Source: Stenotrophomonas rhizophila
Lineage (GTDB): Bacteria; Pseudomonadota; Gammaproteobacteria; Xanthomonadales; Xanthomonadaceae
Assembly: GCF_020857975.1 (NCBI RefSeq)
Contig: NZ_JACWUO010000012.1
Location: 59,849 to 123,848 of the forward strand
Length of the DNA: 64,000 nt
Direction of reading: 5' to 3'
Shown here: one piece after another, positions 17,723-26,752 of the stretch
Layout: every line of letters begins with the position of its first letter
Numbering within the stretch: position 1 is the first letter of the stretch
The notes under the pieces: model-generated
Seen by the model: the letters and a program-made list of their open reading frames with translations, nothing else
Database searches by the model: none
What the model was told of the DNA's origin: nothing
Translations under genes and position numbers: made by a program

Positions 17723-17868
17723 GTTCTCGATTGCGGTGTTGCCACTGCCGTGACTGGTAGATTCCGGCCACGGCATGTTGGTGGGCGTTGATCGAGCCAC
17801 GATTTCCCATCAATCCCCGTAGCGGCTACAATCGCCACCCCGGAATGCCTGGATCCACCAGCGATGAC

Positions 17869-17935
17869 GCCACCCTGACGCTTGATTGAAGAAGCGATCC
17901 AGACACTGATGTCTGGAAGGGTGCCTGTTTTTTTT
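17869..17935 (+). ncRNA. Structured leader RNA upstream of the SulP gene (three-helix junction plus U-tract)
   Basis: Three nested helices can be read directly. P1 pairs GCCACCCT (17869-17876) with AGGGTGCC (17918-17925) with one mismatch. P2 pairs CGCTT (17879-17883) with AAGCG (17892-17896). P3 pairs CCAGACA (17899-17905) with TGTCTGG (17910-17916) around a CTGA loop. Eight consecutive T (17928-17935) follow directly, so closure of P1 would act as an intrinsic terminator. A -10-like TACAAT at 17827-17832 could start the leader about 30 nt upstream. The SulP ATG lies at 17974. I cannot match it to a known riboswitch class; the rest of 17723-17868 shows no gene. Confidence 0.5.
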
Positions 17936-17973
17936 CGCTTGGCGCGCACGGCTGTGCGCGGAGATCATTCCAC

Positions 17974-19452
17974 ATGTCTGCAATCTATCCCCTGCGCCAG
18001 CAATGGCTCGGCAATATCCGTGGCGACCTGCTGTCCGGCATCGTTGTTGCACTGGCCCTGATTCCCGAAGCGATCGCGTTTTCCATCATCGCCGGCGTCG
18101 ACCCCAAGGTGGGTTTGTATGCCTCGTTCTGCATCGCCGCCATCACCGCCATCGCCGGTGGCCGCCCCGGCATGATTTCGGCTGCAACCGGCGCCATGGC
18201 CTTGGTGATGGTCACCCTGGTCAAGGACCATGGCATCCAGTATCTGTTTGCGGCGACCATCCTGGCCGGCGTGCTGCAGCTGTTGGCCGGCGCCCTGCGG
18301 CTGGGCTCGTTGATGCGTTTCGTATCGCGCTCGGTGGTGACCGGCTTCGTCAACGCACTGGCCATCCTGATCTTCCTTGCGCAGCTGCCCGAGTTGATCG
18401 GCATGCCCTGGCTGGTCTATGCGATCTGTGCGGCGGGCCTGGCGATCATCTATCTGTTGCCGCTTGCGACCAAAGCGGTTCCGTCGCCGCTGGTGGCCAT
18501 CGTCGTGCTGACGGCCGCTTCGATGTACTTCGGGTTCGAGGTGCGAACCGTCGGCGACATGGGCGAACTGCCGGACAGTCTCCCTGTATTCCTGATTCCC
18601 GACGTGCCGCTGACCTGGGAAACGCTGCAGATCCTGCTGCCGGTGTCGGCAACGCTGGCGGTGGTCGGCCTGCTGGAGTCGCTGATGACGGCGCAGATCG
18701 TGGAAGACATGACCGACACGCCCAGCCAGAAGAACCGCGAATGCGCAGGCCAGGGGTTGGCCAACACGGTCACCGGCTTCTTCGGCGGCATGGCGGGCTG
18801 CGCCATGATCGGCCAGTCGGTGATCAACATCACCTCGGGAGGCCGCGGCCGGCTTTCCTGCCTGGTCGCCGGCGTGGTCCTGCTTCTGCTGGTGGTATAC
18901 GGCTCGGGCCTGGTGAGCCGGATTCCGATGGCGGCCCTGGTGGCGGTGATGATCATGGTCAGCATCGGCACCTTCAGCTGGCGCTCGCTGCGCGAGCTGG
19001 CCATCCATCCGAAGAGTTCCTCGGTGGTGATGATCGGCACCGTCATCGTGACCGTGGCCACCCACGACCTCGCCAAGGGCGTGCTGACAGGCGTGGTGCT
19101 GTCGGCGGTGTTCTTCGCCCGCAAGGTCGGCAAGATGCTCACGATCAGCGAGACCCAGGTGGATGCGGGCACGCGGGTCTACGTGGTGAAGGGGCAGGTG
19201 TTCTTCGCCTCCGCCGGACAGTTCGTGAGCAGCTTCAACTACCTGGATGTCCCCAGCGACGTCATCATCGATCTGAAGGATGCGCACTTCTGGGACCTGA
19301 CTGCCGTAGACGCACTGGACCGGGTGGTGATGAAGCTGCGTGAGCACGGCGCGACCGTGGAGGTCCATGGCCTCAACGATGCGAGCCAGACGCTGGTGGA
19401 CCGGTTGGGCAAGCATCGCACGCCGGGCGCCACGCTATCGTCCGGCCATTGA
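17974..19452 (+). CDS. SulP-family inorganic anion transporter with STAS domain
   Basis: 492 residues. A polytopic membrane domain begins with [35 protein letters not shown], the SLC26/SulP signature. A C-terminal STAS domain occupies about residues 395-480 ([20 protein letters not shown]). The likely substrates are sulfate, bicarbonate or another small oxyanion; the sequence alone does not decide, and no carbonic anhydrase or cys gene is adjacent. It is monocistronic, with a structured leader before it and a terminator hairpin after it. Confidence 0.88.
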   Translation: MSAIYPLRQQWLGNIRGDLLSGIVVALALIPEAIAFSIIAGVDPKVGLYASFCIAAITAIAGGRPGMISAATGAMALVMVTLVKDHGIQYLFAATILAGVLQLLAGALRLGSLMRFVSRSVVTGFVNALAILIFLAQLPELIGMPWLVYAICAAGLAIIYLLPLATKAVPSPLVAIVVLTAASMYFGFEVRTVGDMGELPDSLPVFLIPDVPLTWETLQILLPVSATLAVVGLLESLMTAQIVEDMTDTPSQKNRECAGQGLANTVTGFFGGMAGCAMIGQSVINITSGGRGRLSCLVAGVVLLLLVVYGSGLVSRIPMAALVAVMIMVSIGTFSWRSLRELAIHPKSSSVVMIGTVIVTVATHDLAKGVLTGVVLSAVFFARKVGKMLTISETQVDAGTRVYVVKGQVFFASAGQFVSSFNYLDVPSDVIIDLKDAHFWDLTAVDALDRVVMKLREHGATVEVHGLNDASQTLVDRLGKHRTPGATLSSGH

Positions 19453-19458
19453 GTGTCG

Positions 19459-19488
19459 GGAAGGCGGGCGCACGGGTGCCCGCCTTCC
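19459..19488 (+). terminator. Terminator hairpin after the SulP gene
   Basis: Perfect 11-bp stem GGAAGGCGGGC / GCCCGCCTTCC around an 8-base loop, starting 7 bp after the stop codon. It is followed by a pyrimidine-rich TCTCTG rather than a long T run. The position and stem strength favour termination. Confidence 0.6.
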
Positions 19489-19584
19489 TCTCTGATCGCA
19501 GCGGCGTCATCGCACCGACATATGGACGATGCCAGCGTCCCGCGGCGGCCGGATGGCGACGTCGGGCCTCTCCCACCATGATTG

Positions 19585-19995
19585 CTACCGCCTCTCCAGC
19601 GCCGCTCTGACCGCAGCCGCGACATCGGTGTTGTCGATGTAGCTTCCGTCATTGAGCTTCACATGGTCGCGGTAGCCCGGGTCGATCCCGCGCACGCGCG
19701 CACCGAGCAGTTCCGACCCTGCGCCTTTCGACCACAACGGGACCAGTGCATTGGAATGATTGCCGGTCGGCCGGAAGGTGATGCCGGGCATCCGCCCCCG
19801 GCCCTTGTTGATGACCGGCTCGAACGCCACGCGCTGTGCCGAGCTGCCCATCGGCAGGCTGTTGTCATGGTCGGTGGTGACGATCAGCAGGTTGCGTTCC
19901 CCCGCCGTTGGCCGCGATCCACTGGATCACGGCAGACACGGCATCGTTGAAGTCGACGTCACTGCCCACCACCTCCACCTGGCACAGCGATGACA
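19585..19995 (-). pseudogene. Alkaline phosphatase (PhoA-type) C-terminal fragment, frameshifted and 5' truncated
   Basis: Read on the minus strand, one frame gives FNDAVSAVIQWIAANGG. A second frame continues with NLLIVTTDHDN and runs to the stop at 19585 through residues such as MPGITFRPTGNHSNALVPLW. The TTDHDN and GNHSN segments carry metal ligands of alkaline phosphatases. The two frames join if one base is removed from the G5 run (CCCCC at 19899-19903 on the plus strand). Everything upstream of about 19995 is missing and replaced by the TonB-receptor promoter region. It cannot encode an active enzyme. Confidence 0.75.
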
Positions 19996-20042
19996 TGCCA
20001 GAAGCCCCAGGCACCTTCGACAGGTGTGATGAAAGCGTTAAG

Positions 20043-20061
20043 AATGCTATGTTATAGCATT
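20043..20061 (+). promoter_or_regulatory. Zur-like operator palindrome
   Basis: Perfect inverted repeat AATGCTAT-GTT-ATAGCATT, 25 bp before the TonB-receptor start. It matches about 15 of 19 positions of the gammaproteobacterial Zur box (AATGTTAT-N3-ATAACATT), and the T-to-C and A-to-G changes are symmetric. A homologous-looking gene set in Pseudomonas aeruginosa (PA1922-PA1925) is known to respond to zinc limitation, which supports zinc-dependent repression. Confidence 0.6.
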
Positions 20062-20085
20062 GCACTATCGCGGGATTGCTTCCCC

Positions 20086-22038
20086 ATGACCCTTCTCCCG
20101 GTTCCGGACATGCCGCAGCGCGCCCTGGTCGCTGCTCTTTCCCTGGCCTGCGGCTGGACGGCCGTTGCAGCTCCACAGGCCAGCGAACTCGATCCGGTCG
20201 TTGTCACCGCGACCGCGACGGACCGCCTGGCCAGTGATGCACCGGCCTCGATCAGCGTCATCACGCGCGAACAGATCCAGGCACGCGCCGTCCTGGACCT
20301 GAGCGACGCGCTTCGCGGTACCACCGGCGTGACCCTGGCGGGGGTCGGTTTTGGCCGGCGCGGCATCCGTATCCGCGGCATGGATCCGGAGTACACCCTG
20401 GTGCTGCTCGATGGCCAGCGGGTCAATGCCGCCAGCGATGCCATCGCCCATGCGGACTTCGACCTGGGCTGGATGCCGGCAGCGGCCATCGAGCGCATCG
20501 AGGTTGTTCGTGGCCCGATGTCCTCGCTGTACGGTTCGGAGGCGCTGGGCGGCGTCGTCAACGTCATCAGCCGCCGTGCCACCGACCACTGGCAGGGCAA
20601 CCTGGTCTACAACGGCGGCGTGGTCGACGGAAACCACGGGGGCAATACGCTCCAGGCCGGTCTCTACGCCGGCGGCGCGCTCGTCCCGGGCACCCTGGGG
20701 CTCAGTGTGTTTGCCGAACATCGCCACAAGGACGCAACCCGGGATCGGACAGACCCGCGGCTGGACGAGCAGGAGCAGCGCCGGGTCAACACCGGGCGTG
20801 CGGTGCTCACCTGGACGCCCGATGACCAACAGCGCATCGACCTGTCGCACCTGGAAGGCTCGGAGTTGCGCCGGCGCAACGCCCTCCAGGCGGGCACCGC
20901 ACCCTACGTCTACGCCACGTCCGATGACATCCGGCGCCAGCAGACCACCTTGTCGCACCAGGGCGACTGGAGCTGGGGCCAGACCCGCTTCAGCGCGTAC
21001 CAGAGCAGGCTGGAGCGCGAGAACCGGCGCGACATCGGCGAAGCGACCCGTCCCCAGGACCTACGCGACGATATCGTCGATGGACGGGTGACCCTGAACC
21101 TGGGCGCGTCGCACCGGCTCAGCGCAGGCGGCGAATGGCGTCGGGAGCGCCTCGATGATGCATCTGCCGCTGCATCGGGCAAGGTCGAGGCGATCCAGAC
21201 TGCGCTGTTCCTGCAGGACGAAATCCAGCTCACCGATGGCCTTTCGGTCGTCGTGGGCGATCGTGCCGACCATCACGCCGCGTTCGGCTGGCACCACAGC
21301 CCGCGCGCCTACGCGGTATGGCACCTCGACGATGCATTCACGCTCAAGGGCGGGGTCGGCACCGGCTTCAAGGCGCCCAGCCTGAAGCAGCTGTCGCCCG
21401 GGTATTCGGCGGTAGGCGGTGGTGGACGCTTTACAATCATGGGCAATCCCCTTCTGAAGCCCGAACAGACCACCAGCTATGAGCTCTCGGGGGCCTGGCG
21501 GCACCAGGGCTGGTCGGTCCAGGCCACGGTGTTCCAGAACGAGCTGAAGGACCTGATCCAGACCGTCTGCGTCCGGGCCTGCGGCCTGCGGGGACGGGAA
21601 CTGCGCAACTACACCAACGTGGCCCAAGCACGCATCGGCGGCGTGGAACTGGCCGCTGCCGTCCTGCTGGCCGATGGCCTGCGCCTTGAAGCCAATTACA
21701 GCTGGCTCGACACCGAAGACAAGGAGACCGGGCAGCAGCTCAACGAGCGTCCCACGCGCAGCGGTGCGGCCAATCTGGTCTGGGAACGCGGGGCTGTGCA
21801 GGCGACGCTGCGTGGCGAGTATGTCGGGCCCCAGAAGCAGGCTTCCGGGACGGCCCAGGTCACGCTGCCGGATTACGCACTGTTCTCCCTGGATACCCGC
21901 TGGTCGATCACCCCGAAACTGAGTCTGGTGGCTGGAATCGACAACATCGCCGACAAGCGACTGGACGAGACAGGCGCCCTCTACGCCTATCCGGAGACGG
22001 GCCGATACGTCCACGCCGGTTTCGAGCTGGCGTTCTGA
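20086..22038 (+). CDS. TonB-dependent outer-membrane receptor (BtuB/HmuR-like)
   Basis: 650 residues from ATG 20086; ATG 20110 would also give a signal peptide. After the signal come a TonB box-like ELDPVVVTATATD, the plug domain (ISVITREQIQ, VRGPMSSLYGSEALGGVVNVIS) and a 22-strand barrel ending in Phe (AGFELAF). It imports a ligand across the outer membrane using TonB energy. The operon partners (CobN-like, ExbB-like, DUF2149) and the Zur-like operator point to a metal or metallo-tetrapyrrole ligand. The stop is 2 bp before the next start. Confidence 0.88.
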   Translation: MTLLPVPDMPQRALVAALSLACGWTAVAAPQASELDPVVVTATATDRLASDAPASISVITREQIQARAVLDLSDALRGTTGVTLAGVGFGRRGIRIRGMDPEYTLVLLDGQRVNAASDAIAHADFDLGWMPAAAIERIEVVRGPMSSLYGSEALGGVVNVISRRATDHWQGNLVYNGGVVDGNHGGNTLQAGLYAGGALVPGTLGLSVFAEHRHKDATRDRTDPRLDEQEQRRVNTGRAVLTWTPDDQQRIDLSHLEGSELRRRNALQAGTAPYVYATSDDIRRQQTTLSHQGDWSWGQTRFSAYQSRLERENRRDIGEATRPQDLRDDIVDGRVTLNLGASHRLSAGGEWRRERLDDASAAASGKVEAIQTALFLQDEIQLTDGLSVVVGDRADHHAAFGWHHSPRAYAVWHLDDAFTLKGGVGTGFKAPSLKQLSPGYSAVGGGGRFTIMGNPLLKPEQTTSYELSGAWRHQGWSVQATVFQNELKDLIQTVCVRACGLRGRELRNYTNVAQARIGGVELAAAVLLADGLRLEANYSWLDTEDKETGQQLNERPTRSGAANLVWERGAVQATLRGEYVGPQKQASGTAQVTLPDYALFSLDTRWSITPKLSLVAGIDNIADKRLDETGALYAYPETGRYVHAGFELAF

Positions 22039-22040
22039 AC

Positions 22041-25000
22041 GTGCGCCCGACGGCCTGGCTGGTGCTCCTGATGCTGCTGGCTCCGCTGTCTGTAGCAGCG
22101 GCGGGACTGCAGGTGGAGATCGTCACAACCGATTTCATCACGCCGGCCAAGATCGCCGCGATCGATGGGCTGGTGCGGCCTGCGGGAGTACAGGTAACAC
22201 AGCGGCTGGTTGGAAAGGGCCAAGTGCTTCCCGAGGCATGGCCGGCGGGCGTGGACCTGGTCATCATCGACAGTCCACGGCCGTCGGATGCCGAGCAGAT
22301 CATGGCGGCGGTGAAACCCGCGCTGCAGGCCGGTACCGCCCCATGGGTACGGGTGGGCGGCGGGGCGCCGGCATCCGGCGGCCTGCAGCCGGGCCATGCC
22401 CGGCGCATCGCCGGTTACTACGGCAACGGCGGGGAAGCCAATTTCCAGATGCTGGGGTGGTGGCTGGGCAAATGGGCCAAGGCCGAGCCGGACCTCGATT
22501 CCCTGCCCACACCCTACGTCCTGCCACCTTCCGGCTACTACACAGGCCCTGCGCAACCAGCCTACGAGACCAGTCGGGAGCTGGAAGATGCATGGACGAG
22601 GGCCGGCCAGGACGCCTGGCCCCGTGCAGCGGTCATCATCGCCGCCAGCAGCGTCAGTTCGATGCAGACGCAGGTAGTCGATGCCCTGGTGGCGGCGGGA
22701 CGGCGGCACAAGATCGCCGTCTTCGGCGTGTGGTACGACCAGCAAGCCGGCGACGGGCTTGGCCAGGCGATCGGTGCGCTGGATGTGTCGGCCGTGGTCA
22801 ACCTGACGCATCTCCAGAACGGCAAGGCGCTGGCCGCAGAATTTGCCGCACTGGACGTGCCGGTCATCCAGGCCTTGAACTACCGGCAAGGCAATGCGCA
22901 GCAGTGGCGCGATGCCACCAGCGGCGTGCCGATGTCGTTGATGTCCACTTTCGTGGCGCTTCCGGAAACCTGGGGCGTATCCGACCCGATCGTCCTCTCG
23001 GCAATGCAGGACGGCGCATTGCAGCCCATCCCGGAGCAGGTGGACGCGTTGGCCGCCAAGCTTGGCCGCCTCGCACGCCTGCGTGCGCGGCCGGCTGCGG
23101 AAAAGCACCTCGCCCTTCTGTTCTGGAACGCGCCCGATGGGGAGAAGAATCTCTCCGCGTCTCACCTGAACGTGCCGCGCAGCATCGCCTCGCTCCTGCC
23201 CAAACTCCAGGCGGCGGGCTACGCGGTGAAAACCGCCGAGGAGAAGCAGATCATCGCCGATGCACAGGCGCTTCTGGGCGGCTATTACCGGCCAGCATCG
23301 TTGGACGATCTGCTGGCCCGCGGCCTGGCCGTGGCCTTCCCGGTGTCGCGCTACACCCGATGGCTTGAGGCGCTCCCCGGCCAACGTCGCGACGAACTCA
23401 CCCGGCGCTGGGGCGAGGCGGCAGACAGTCCCTACGTTCGGACGGTACAGGGACAGCCAAGTTTCGTGATCCCCAGGCTTCAGCTTGGAAACCTGCTGGT
23501 CATGCCCCAGCCCCCGCGCGCCGGTGGGGTAGGGCAGGCCACGCATGACCTGGACGCCGTACCCAGTCACTACTATCTGGCGGCCTACCTGTACCTGCAG
23601 GAGTCGTGGCGTGCCGATGCGCTGATCCACTTCGGCACCCACGGCACCCAGGAATGGACGCCGGGCAAGGACCGGGGGCTGTGGGCAAAGGACTATCCCT
23701 GGCTGGCCGTCGGGGATGTGCCGGTGTTCTATCCGTACATCCAGGACAACATCGGCGAGGCCATGCAGGCCAAGCGGCGGGGGCGGGCCGTCATCGTGAG
23801 CCACCAGACCCCGGCGTACGCCCCGTCCGGCCTGTATGACGAACTGCGCGACCTGCATCAGCTTGTCCACGAATACCAGCAACTGGATGCCGGGCAGGTC
23901 CGCCAGACCACTGCCGCACAACTGCAGGAGATGGCCTCCAGCTCCGGCATCGCCAGCGACATGGGCTGGACGCCGGTGGACATGCAATCGCGCTTCCCGG
24001 CCTTCCTGCAGGCGCTCCACGACCACCTGCACGAGCTGGCGCGCCGCCAACTCCCGCTTGGCCTGCACACCTTCGGCGAGCCGGCGGACGCGGAGCTGCG
24101 GCTGCTGACCGTCATGCAGCAGCTGGGCCCGGCGTATCCGGCCGCGCTGGGCATGGACCCAACGGAGGCCAATACCGGCGATGCCGGGCAGATCCGCGGG
24201 GGTGCGCCCTATCAGACACTGGTGCGCTACGTGCGCGATGGCGCCGACCTCCAGGCGGTCGAAAACACGGATCTGCGCGCACAGCTCGCGCGCGCCAAGA
24301 CGCTGGATGCCGCGCTGGTGGACACCCAGGAAGTCGAGGCCCTGCTGCGGGGGCTCGCCGGCGGATTCGTCCTCCCCGGATCCGGCGGTGATCCCATCCG
24401 TTCGCCCGAGGTGCGCAGCGGCCGCAACCTGTATGCCTTCGAGGCCGACCGGATTCCGACCAGGGCCGCTTTCGAAAGTGGGCGCCAGGCGCTGGATCAA
24501 CTGCTCCAGGCCTATCGCCAGGAGCACGGTACGGCCTTGCCGGAAAAGCTGGCCATCAGCCTCTGGTCCAGCGAGGCCATCCGCCATCTGGGTGTACTGG
24601 AGGCCCAGGTACTCCACGCGATGGGCCTGCGGCCGCGATGGGACGAAGCCGGAAAGGTCGTCGCCCTGGATATCGTGCCGGTAGCAGACATGAGCCATCC
24701 GCGCATCGACGTCGTGGTGCAGGCCACCAGCGTGTACCGGGATCAGTTCGACCCGTTCCTGCGACTGCTGGCCGATGCGGTGGTTCGCCTGGGCCGCCTT
24801 CCGCCCACGGCCACCAACCCCGTTGCCCGAAATACCCGCGCAATGGAGCAGAAGCTGCGCGACCGCGGTGTTCCAGCCGGGCAGGCCCGGGCGCTGGCCG
24901 ACCTTCGGGTATTCAGCAACGCGCCGGGCGCGTTCGGGAGCGGGTTGAACCGTGCGGTGCTGGGTGCCGGCGCGGCGGCGCACAAGGATGATGCAACGCT

Positions 25001-25934
25001 GGCAAACGGATTCCTCGACAGCCTGCAGTACGGTTATGACGCCAAGGGCCAGGCACTCACTTTGCCAGACGGGAACCTGTTCGCAGAACAGCTGCGCGGT
25101 GTCCAGGCCGCCGTTCTGTCGCGCTCGTCCAACGTGAACGGCCTGCTCGGCACAGACCATCCCTTCGAGTACCTGGGCGGTCTGGCGCTCGCGGTCCGGC
25201 ACCTGGACGGGAAGACGCCGTCGCTGTTCATTTCCGATCTTCGCCAGGCAACGCCGAAAACCACCACCGCCGCGCGGTTCCTGGCCGATGAACTGCGGAC
25301 CGGTGTGTTGAACCCGGCCTGGATATCGACCATGAAGCAGGAAGGCTACGCCGGCACGCTGGAAGTACTGAAGACCACCGGCAATCTGCTCGGCTGGCAG
25401 GTCACGGCACCGGGGACGGTGCGTCAGGATCAATGGCAGGCCATGCACGACACCTACGTCGGCGATGTGAGAAACCAGGGCGTGGCGGAGTGGTTCGAGC
25501 GCTCCAACCCGACCGCGCAGGTCCAGCTCATCCAGCGGCTCCAGGAGGCCATCGCGAGGGGCTACTGGAACCCCGATGCGCAGACCAGGGCCGAGCTGCA
25601 GCAACGCCTCGACCAGCTCTCGTCGCTGACCAGCGCCGCGGTCGATCCGGCCCGGCCCACCTCATCGCGAAGCGGGGGTTCCGGGTTCGGAACAACCCGG
25701 GGCAAGGCGCCTGCCGCTGCGGCTGCGCCCGACGCCCAGGCCGCGACATCGCAACCTGCATCACCTGCGCCGGCGCCCAGCGTACGGGGCCGGGTCATGC
25801 GTCAGAGCAACCCGCTGCCTCCGCTCCCCTCCGGGCACACCGGGTTGGCGCTGCTCGCCATCCTGCTGCTCGTTGGACTCGGCGCCTGGCGGCAGGCAGC
25901 AACCAGCACCCGCCGCCCCCCAAAAAGACCTTGA
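22041..25934 (+). CDS. CobN/BchH-like chelatase-family protein, membrane anchored
   Basis: 1297 residues from GTG 22041, with an N-terminal signal (VLLMLLAPLSVAAA) and a C-terminal hydrophobic anchor (GLALLAILLLVGLGAW). The body matches CobN-type cobaltochelatase large subunits: HFGTHGTQEWTPGKDRGLW, QDNIGEAMQAKRRG and the long helical C-terminal domain ending near residue 1200. A Pro/Ala/Ser-rich linker follows. Unlike cobalamin CobN, it sits with a TonB receptor and an ExbB-like protein, the arrangement of HmuS in hmuYRSTUV heme systems and of PA1923 in P. aeruginosa. Its role is probably periplasmic removal or exchange of a metal from a tetrapyrrole (inference). Confidence 0.85.
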   Translation: MRPTAWLVLLMLLAPLSVAAAGLQVEIVTTDFITPAKIAAIDGLVRPAGVQVTQRLVGKGQVLPEAWPAGVDLVIIDSPRPSDAEQIMAAVKPALQAGTAPWVRVGGGAPASGGLQPGHARRIAGYYGNGGEANFQMLGWWLGKWAKAEPDLDSLPTPYVLPPSGYYTGPAQPAYETSRELEDAWTRAGQDAWPRAAVIIAASSVSSMQTQVVDALVAAGRRHKIAVFGVWYDQQAGDGLGQAIGALDVSAVVNLTHLQNGKALAAEFAALDVPVIQALNYRQGNAQQWRDATSGVPMSLMSTFVALPETWGVSDPIVLSAMQDGALQPIPEQVDALAAKLGRLARLRARPAAEKHLALLFWNAPDGEKNLSASHLNVPRSIASLLPKLQAAGYAVKTAEEKQIIADAQALLGGYYRPASLDDLLARGLAVAFPVSRYTRWLEALPGQRRDELTRRWGEAADSPYVRTVQGQPSFVIPRLQLGNLLVMPQPPRAGGVGQATHDLDAVPSHYYLAAYLYLQESWRADALIHFGTHGTQEWTPGKDRGLWAKDYPWLAVGDVPVFYPYIQDNIGEAMQAKRRGRAVIVSHQTPAYAPSGLYDELRDLHQLVHEYQQLDAGQVRQTTAAQLQEMASSSGIASDMGWTPVDMQSRFPAFLQALHDHLHELARRQLPLGLHTFGEPADAELRLLTVMQQLGPAYPAALGMDPTEANTGDAGQIRGGAPYQTLVRYVRDGADLQAVENTDLRAQLARAKTLDAALVDTQEVEALLRGLAGGFVLPGSGGDPIRSPEVRSGRNLYAFEADRIPTRAAFESGRQALDQLLQAYRQEHGTALPEKLAISLWSSEAIRHLGVLEAQVLHAMGLRPRWDEAGKVVALDIVPVADMSHPRIDVVVQATSVYRDQFDPFLRLLADAVVRLGRLPPTATNPVARNTRAMEQKLRDRGVPAGQARALADLRVFSNAPGAFGSGLNRAVLGAGAAAHKDDATLANGFLDSLQYGYDAKGQALTLPDGNLFAEQLRGVQAAVLSRSSNVNGLLGTDHPFEYLGGLALAVRHLDGKTPSLFISDLRQATPKTTTAARFLADELRTGVLNPAWISTMKQEGYAGTLEVLKTTGNLLGWQVTAPGTVRQDQWQAMHDTYVGDVRNQGVAEWFERSNPTAQVQLIQRLQEAIARGYWNPDAQTRAELQQRLDQLSSLTSAAVDPARPTSSRSGGSGFGTTRGKAPAAAAAPDAQAATSQPASPAPAPSVRGRVMRQSNPLPPLPSGHTGLALLAILLLVGLGAWRQAATSTRRPPKRP

Positions 25935-25937
25935 CTG

Positions 25938-26414
25938 ATGAATGCCATTGAAAAGACGCTCTACGATCTCTCCCACCTCTTCCTGGTGCCGGTGCTCCTG
26001 CTGATCCTGGCAGCGCTGGCGTATTCGTTCATCGCCCTCGGGGGATTCGCCTGGGAAGCGTTGAAGCGCAGACGGGGCCAGTACTCCTCCGCGCTCCTGG
26101 GCTGGCACGCCCGTCAAGGCGGTACGGCCGATGATGCCGAGCTGTGGATCCTCAAGAAGCTGGAACTGCTGCGCATCGTTTCCCGTACGGCTCCCATGCT
26201 GGGCCTGGTGGCAACGATGATCCCGATGGGCCCGGCGCTGCTTGCGCTTACCCGCAGCGACGCACAGAGCGTCGGCGAGAACATGGTGGTGGCGTTCTCC
26301 TCGGTCATCCTGGCGCTGGTGTCTGCAAGCCTGACCTTCTTCATCATGACCGTGCGCCGCCGCTGGCTTCTTGAAGAGCTGCGCCACTTCGAACGACTGC
26401 AGGAGGCCGGCTGA
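25938..26414 (+). CDS. MotA/TolQ/ExbB-type proton channel protein (HmuU-like)
   Basis: 158 residues with three predicted membrane helices: LFLVPVLLLILAALAYSFIAL, TAPMLGLVATMIPMGPALLAL and VAFSSVILALVSASLTFFIM. The segment TAPMLGLVATMIPMGPAL is the conserved channel motif of the ExbB/TolQ family. It probably supplies energy coupling dedicated to this uptake operon. Its stop overlaps the next start (TGATG). Confidence 0.85.
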   Translation: MNAIEKTLYDLSHLFLVPVLLLILAALAYSFIALGGFAWEALKRRRGQYSSALLGWHARQGGTADDAELWILKKLELLRIVSRTAPMLGLVATMIPMGPALLALTRSDAQSVGENMVVAFSSVILALVSASLTFFIMTVRRRWLLEELRHFERLQEAG

Positions 26415-26746
26415 TGCGGTTCCTTGAAGACGATGAGGCCGACGATCCGATCCTTTCGGTGGTCAACCTGATCGACCTGTTCCTGGTCGTGACCGGCATC
26501 CTGATGATCGTGATCGTCAGAAACCCGCTCAACCCGTTCTCTGCCACCGATGTCACCGTCATCGAGAACCCGGGGCAGGCGGACATGCGCATCACGGTCA
26601 AGAAGGGCGAAGAGCTGACCCGGTACGAGTCGACCGGCGAGATCGGCGAGGGCGGCGGGATCAAGGCCGGGGTTACCTACCGCCTCCCCGACGGCCGCAT
26701 GGTCTACGTTCCCGAAGGGGCGGTGCCGGAACCGGCTCCGCCATGA
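26414..26746 (+). CDS. DUF2149 small membrane protein (ExbD-like partner)
   Basis: 110 residues. It has a short acidic N-terminus (RFLEDDEADDPILSVVNLID), one membrane helix (LFLVVTGILMIVIV) and a periplasmic domain with GEELTRYESTGEIGEGGGIKAGVTYRLPDGRMVYVP. The topology is that of ExbD/TolR and the motif set that of DUF2149, which consistently follows the ExbB-like gene in CobN/TonB operons. It converges on the arsenite pump gene with a 6-bp gap. Confidence 0.85.
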   Translation: MRFLEDDEADDPILSVVNLIDLFLVVTGILMIVIVRNPLNPFSATDVTVIENPGQADMRITVKKGEELTRYESTGEIGEGGGIKAGVTYRLPDGRMVYVPEGAVPEPAPP

Positions 26747-26752
26747 GCCTGT

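Noticed and set aside
17899..17935. Simple Rho-independent terminator of the preceding periplasmic-protein gene
   Set aside because: It lies nearly 180 bp downstream, a -10-like element intervenes, and three helices rather than one precede the T run; kept as a leader RNA, though termination is probably part of its function.
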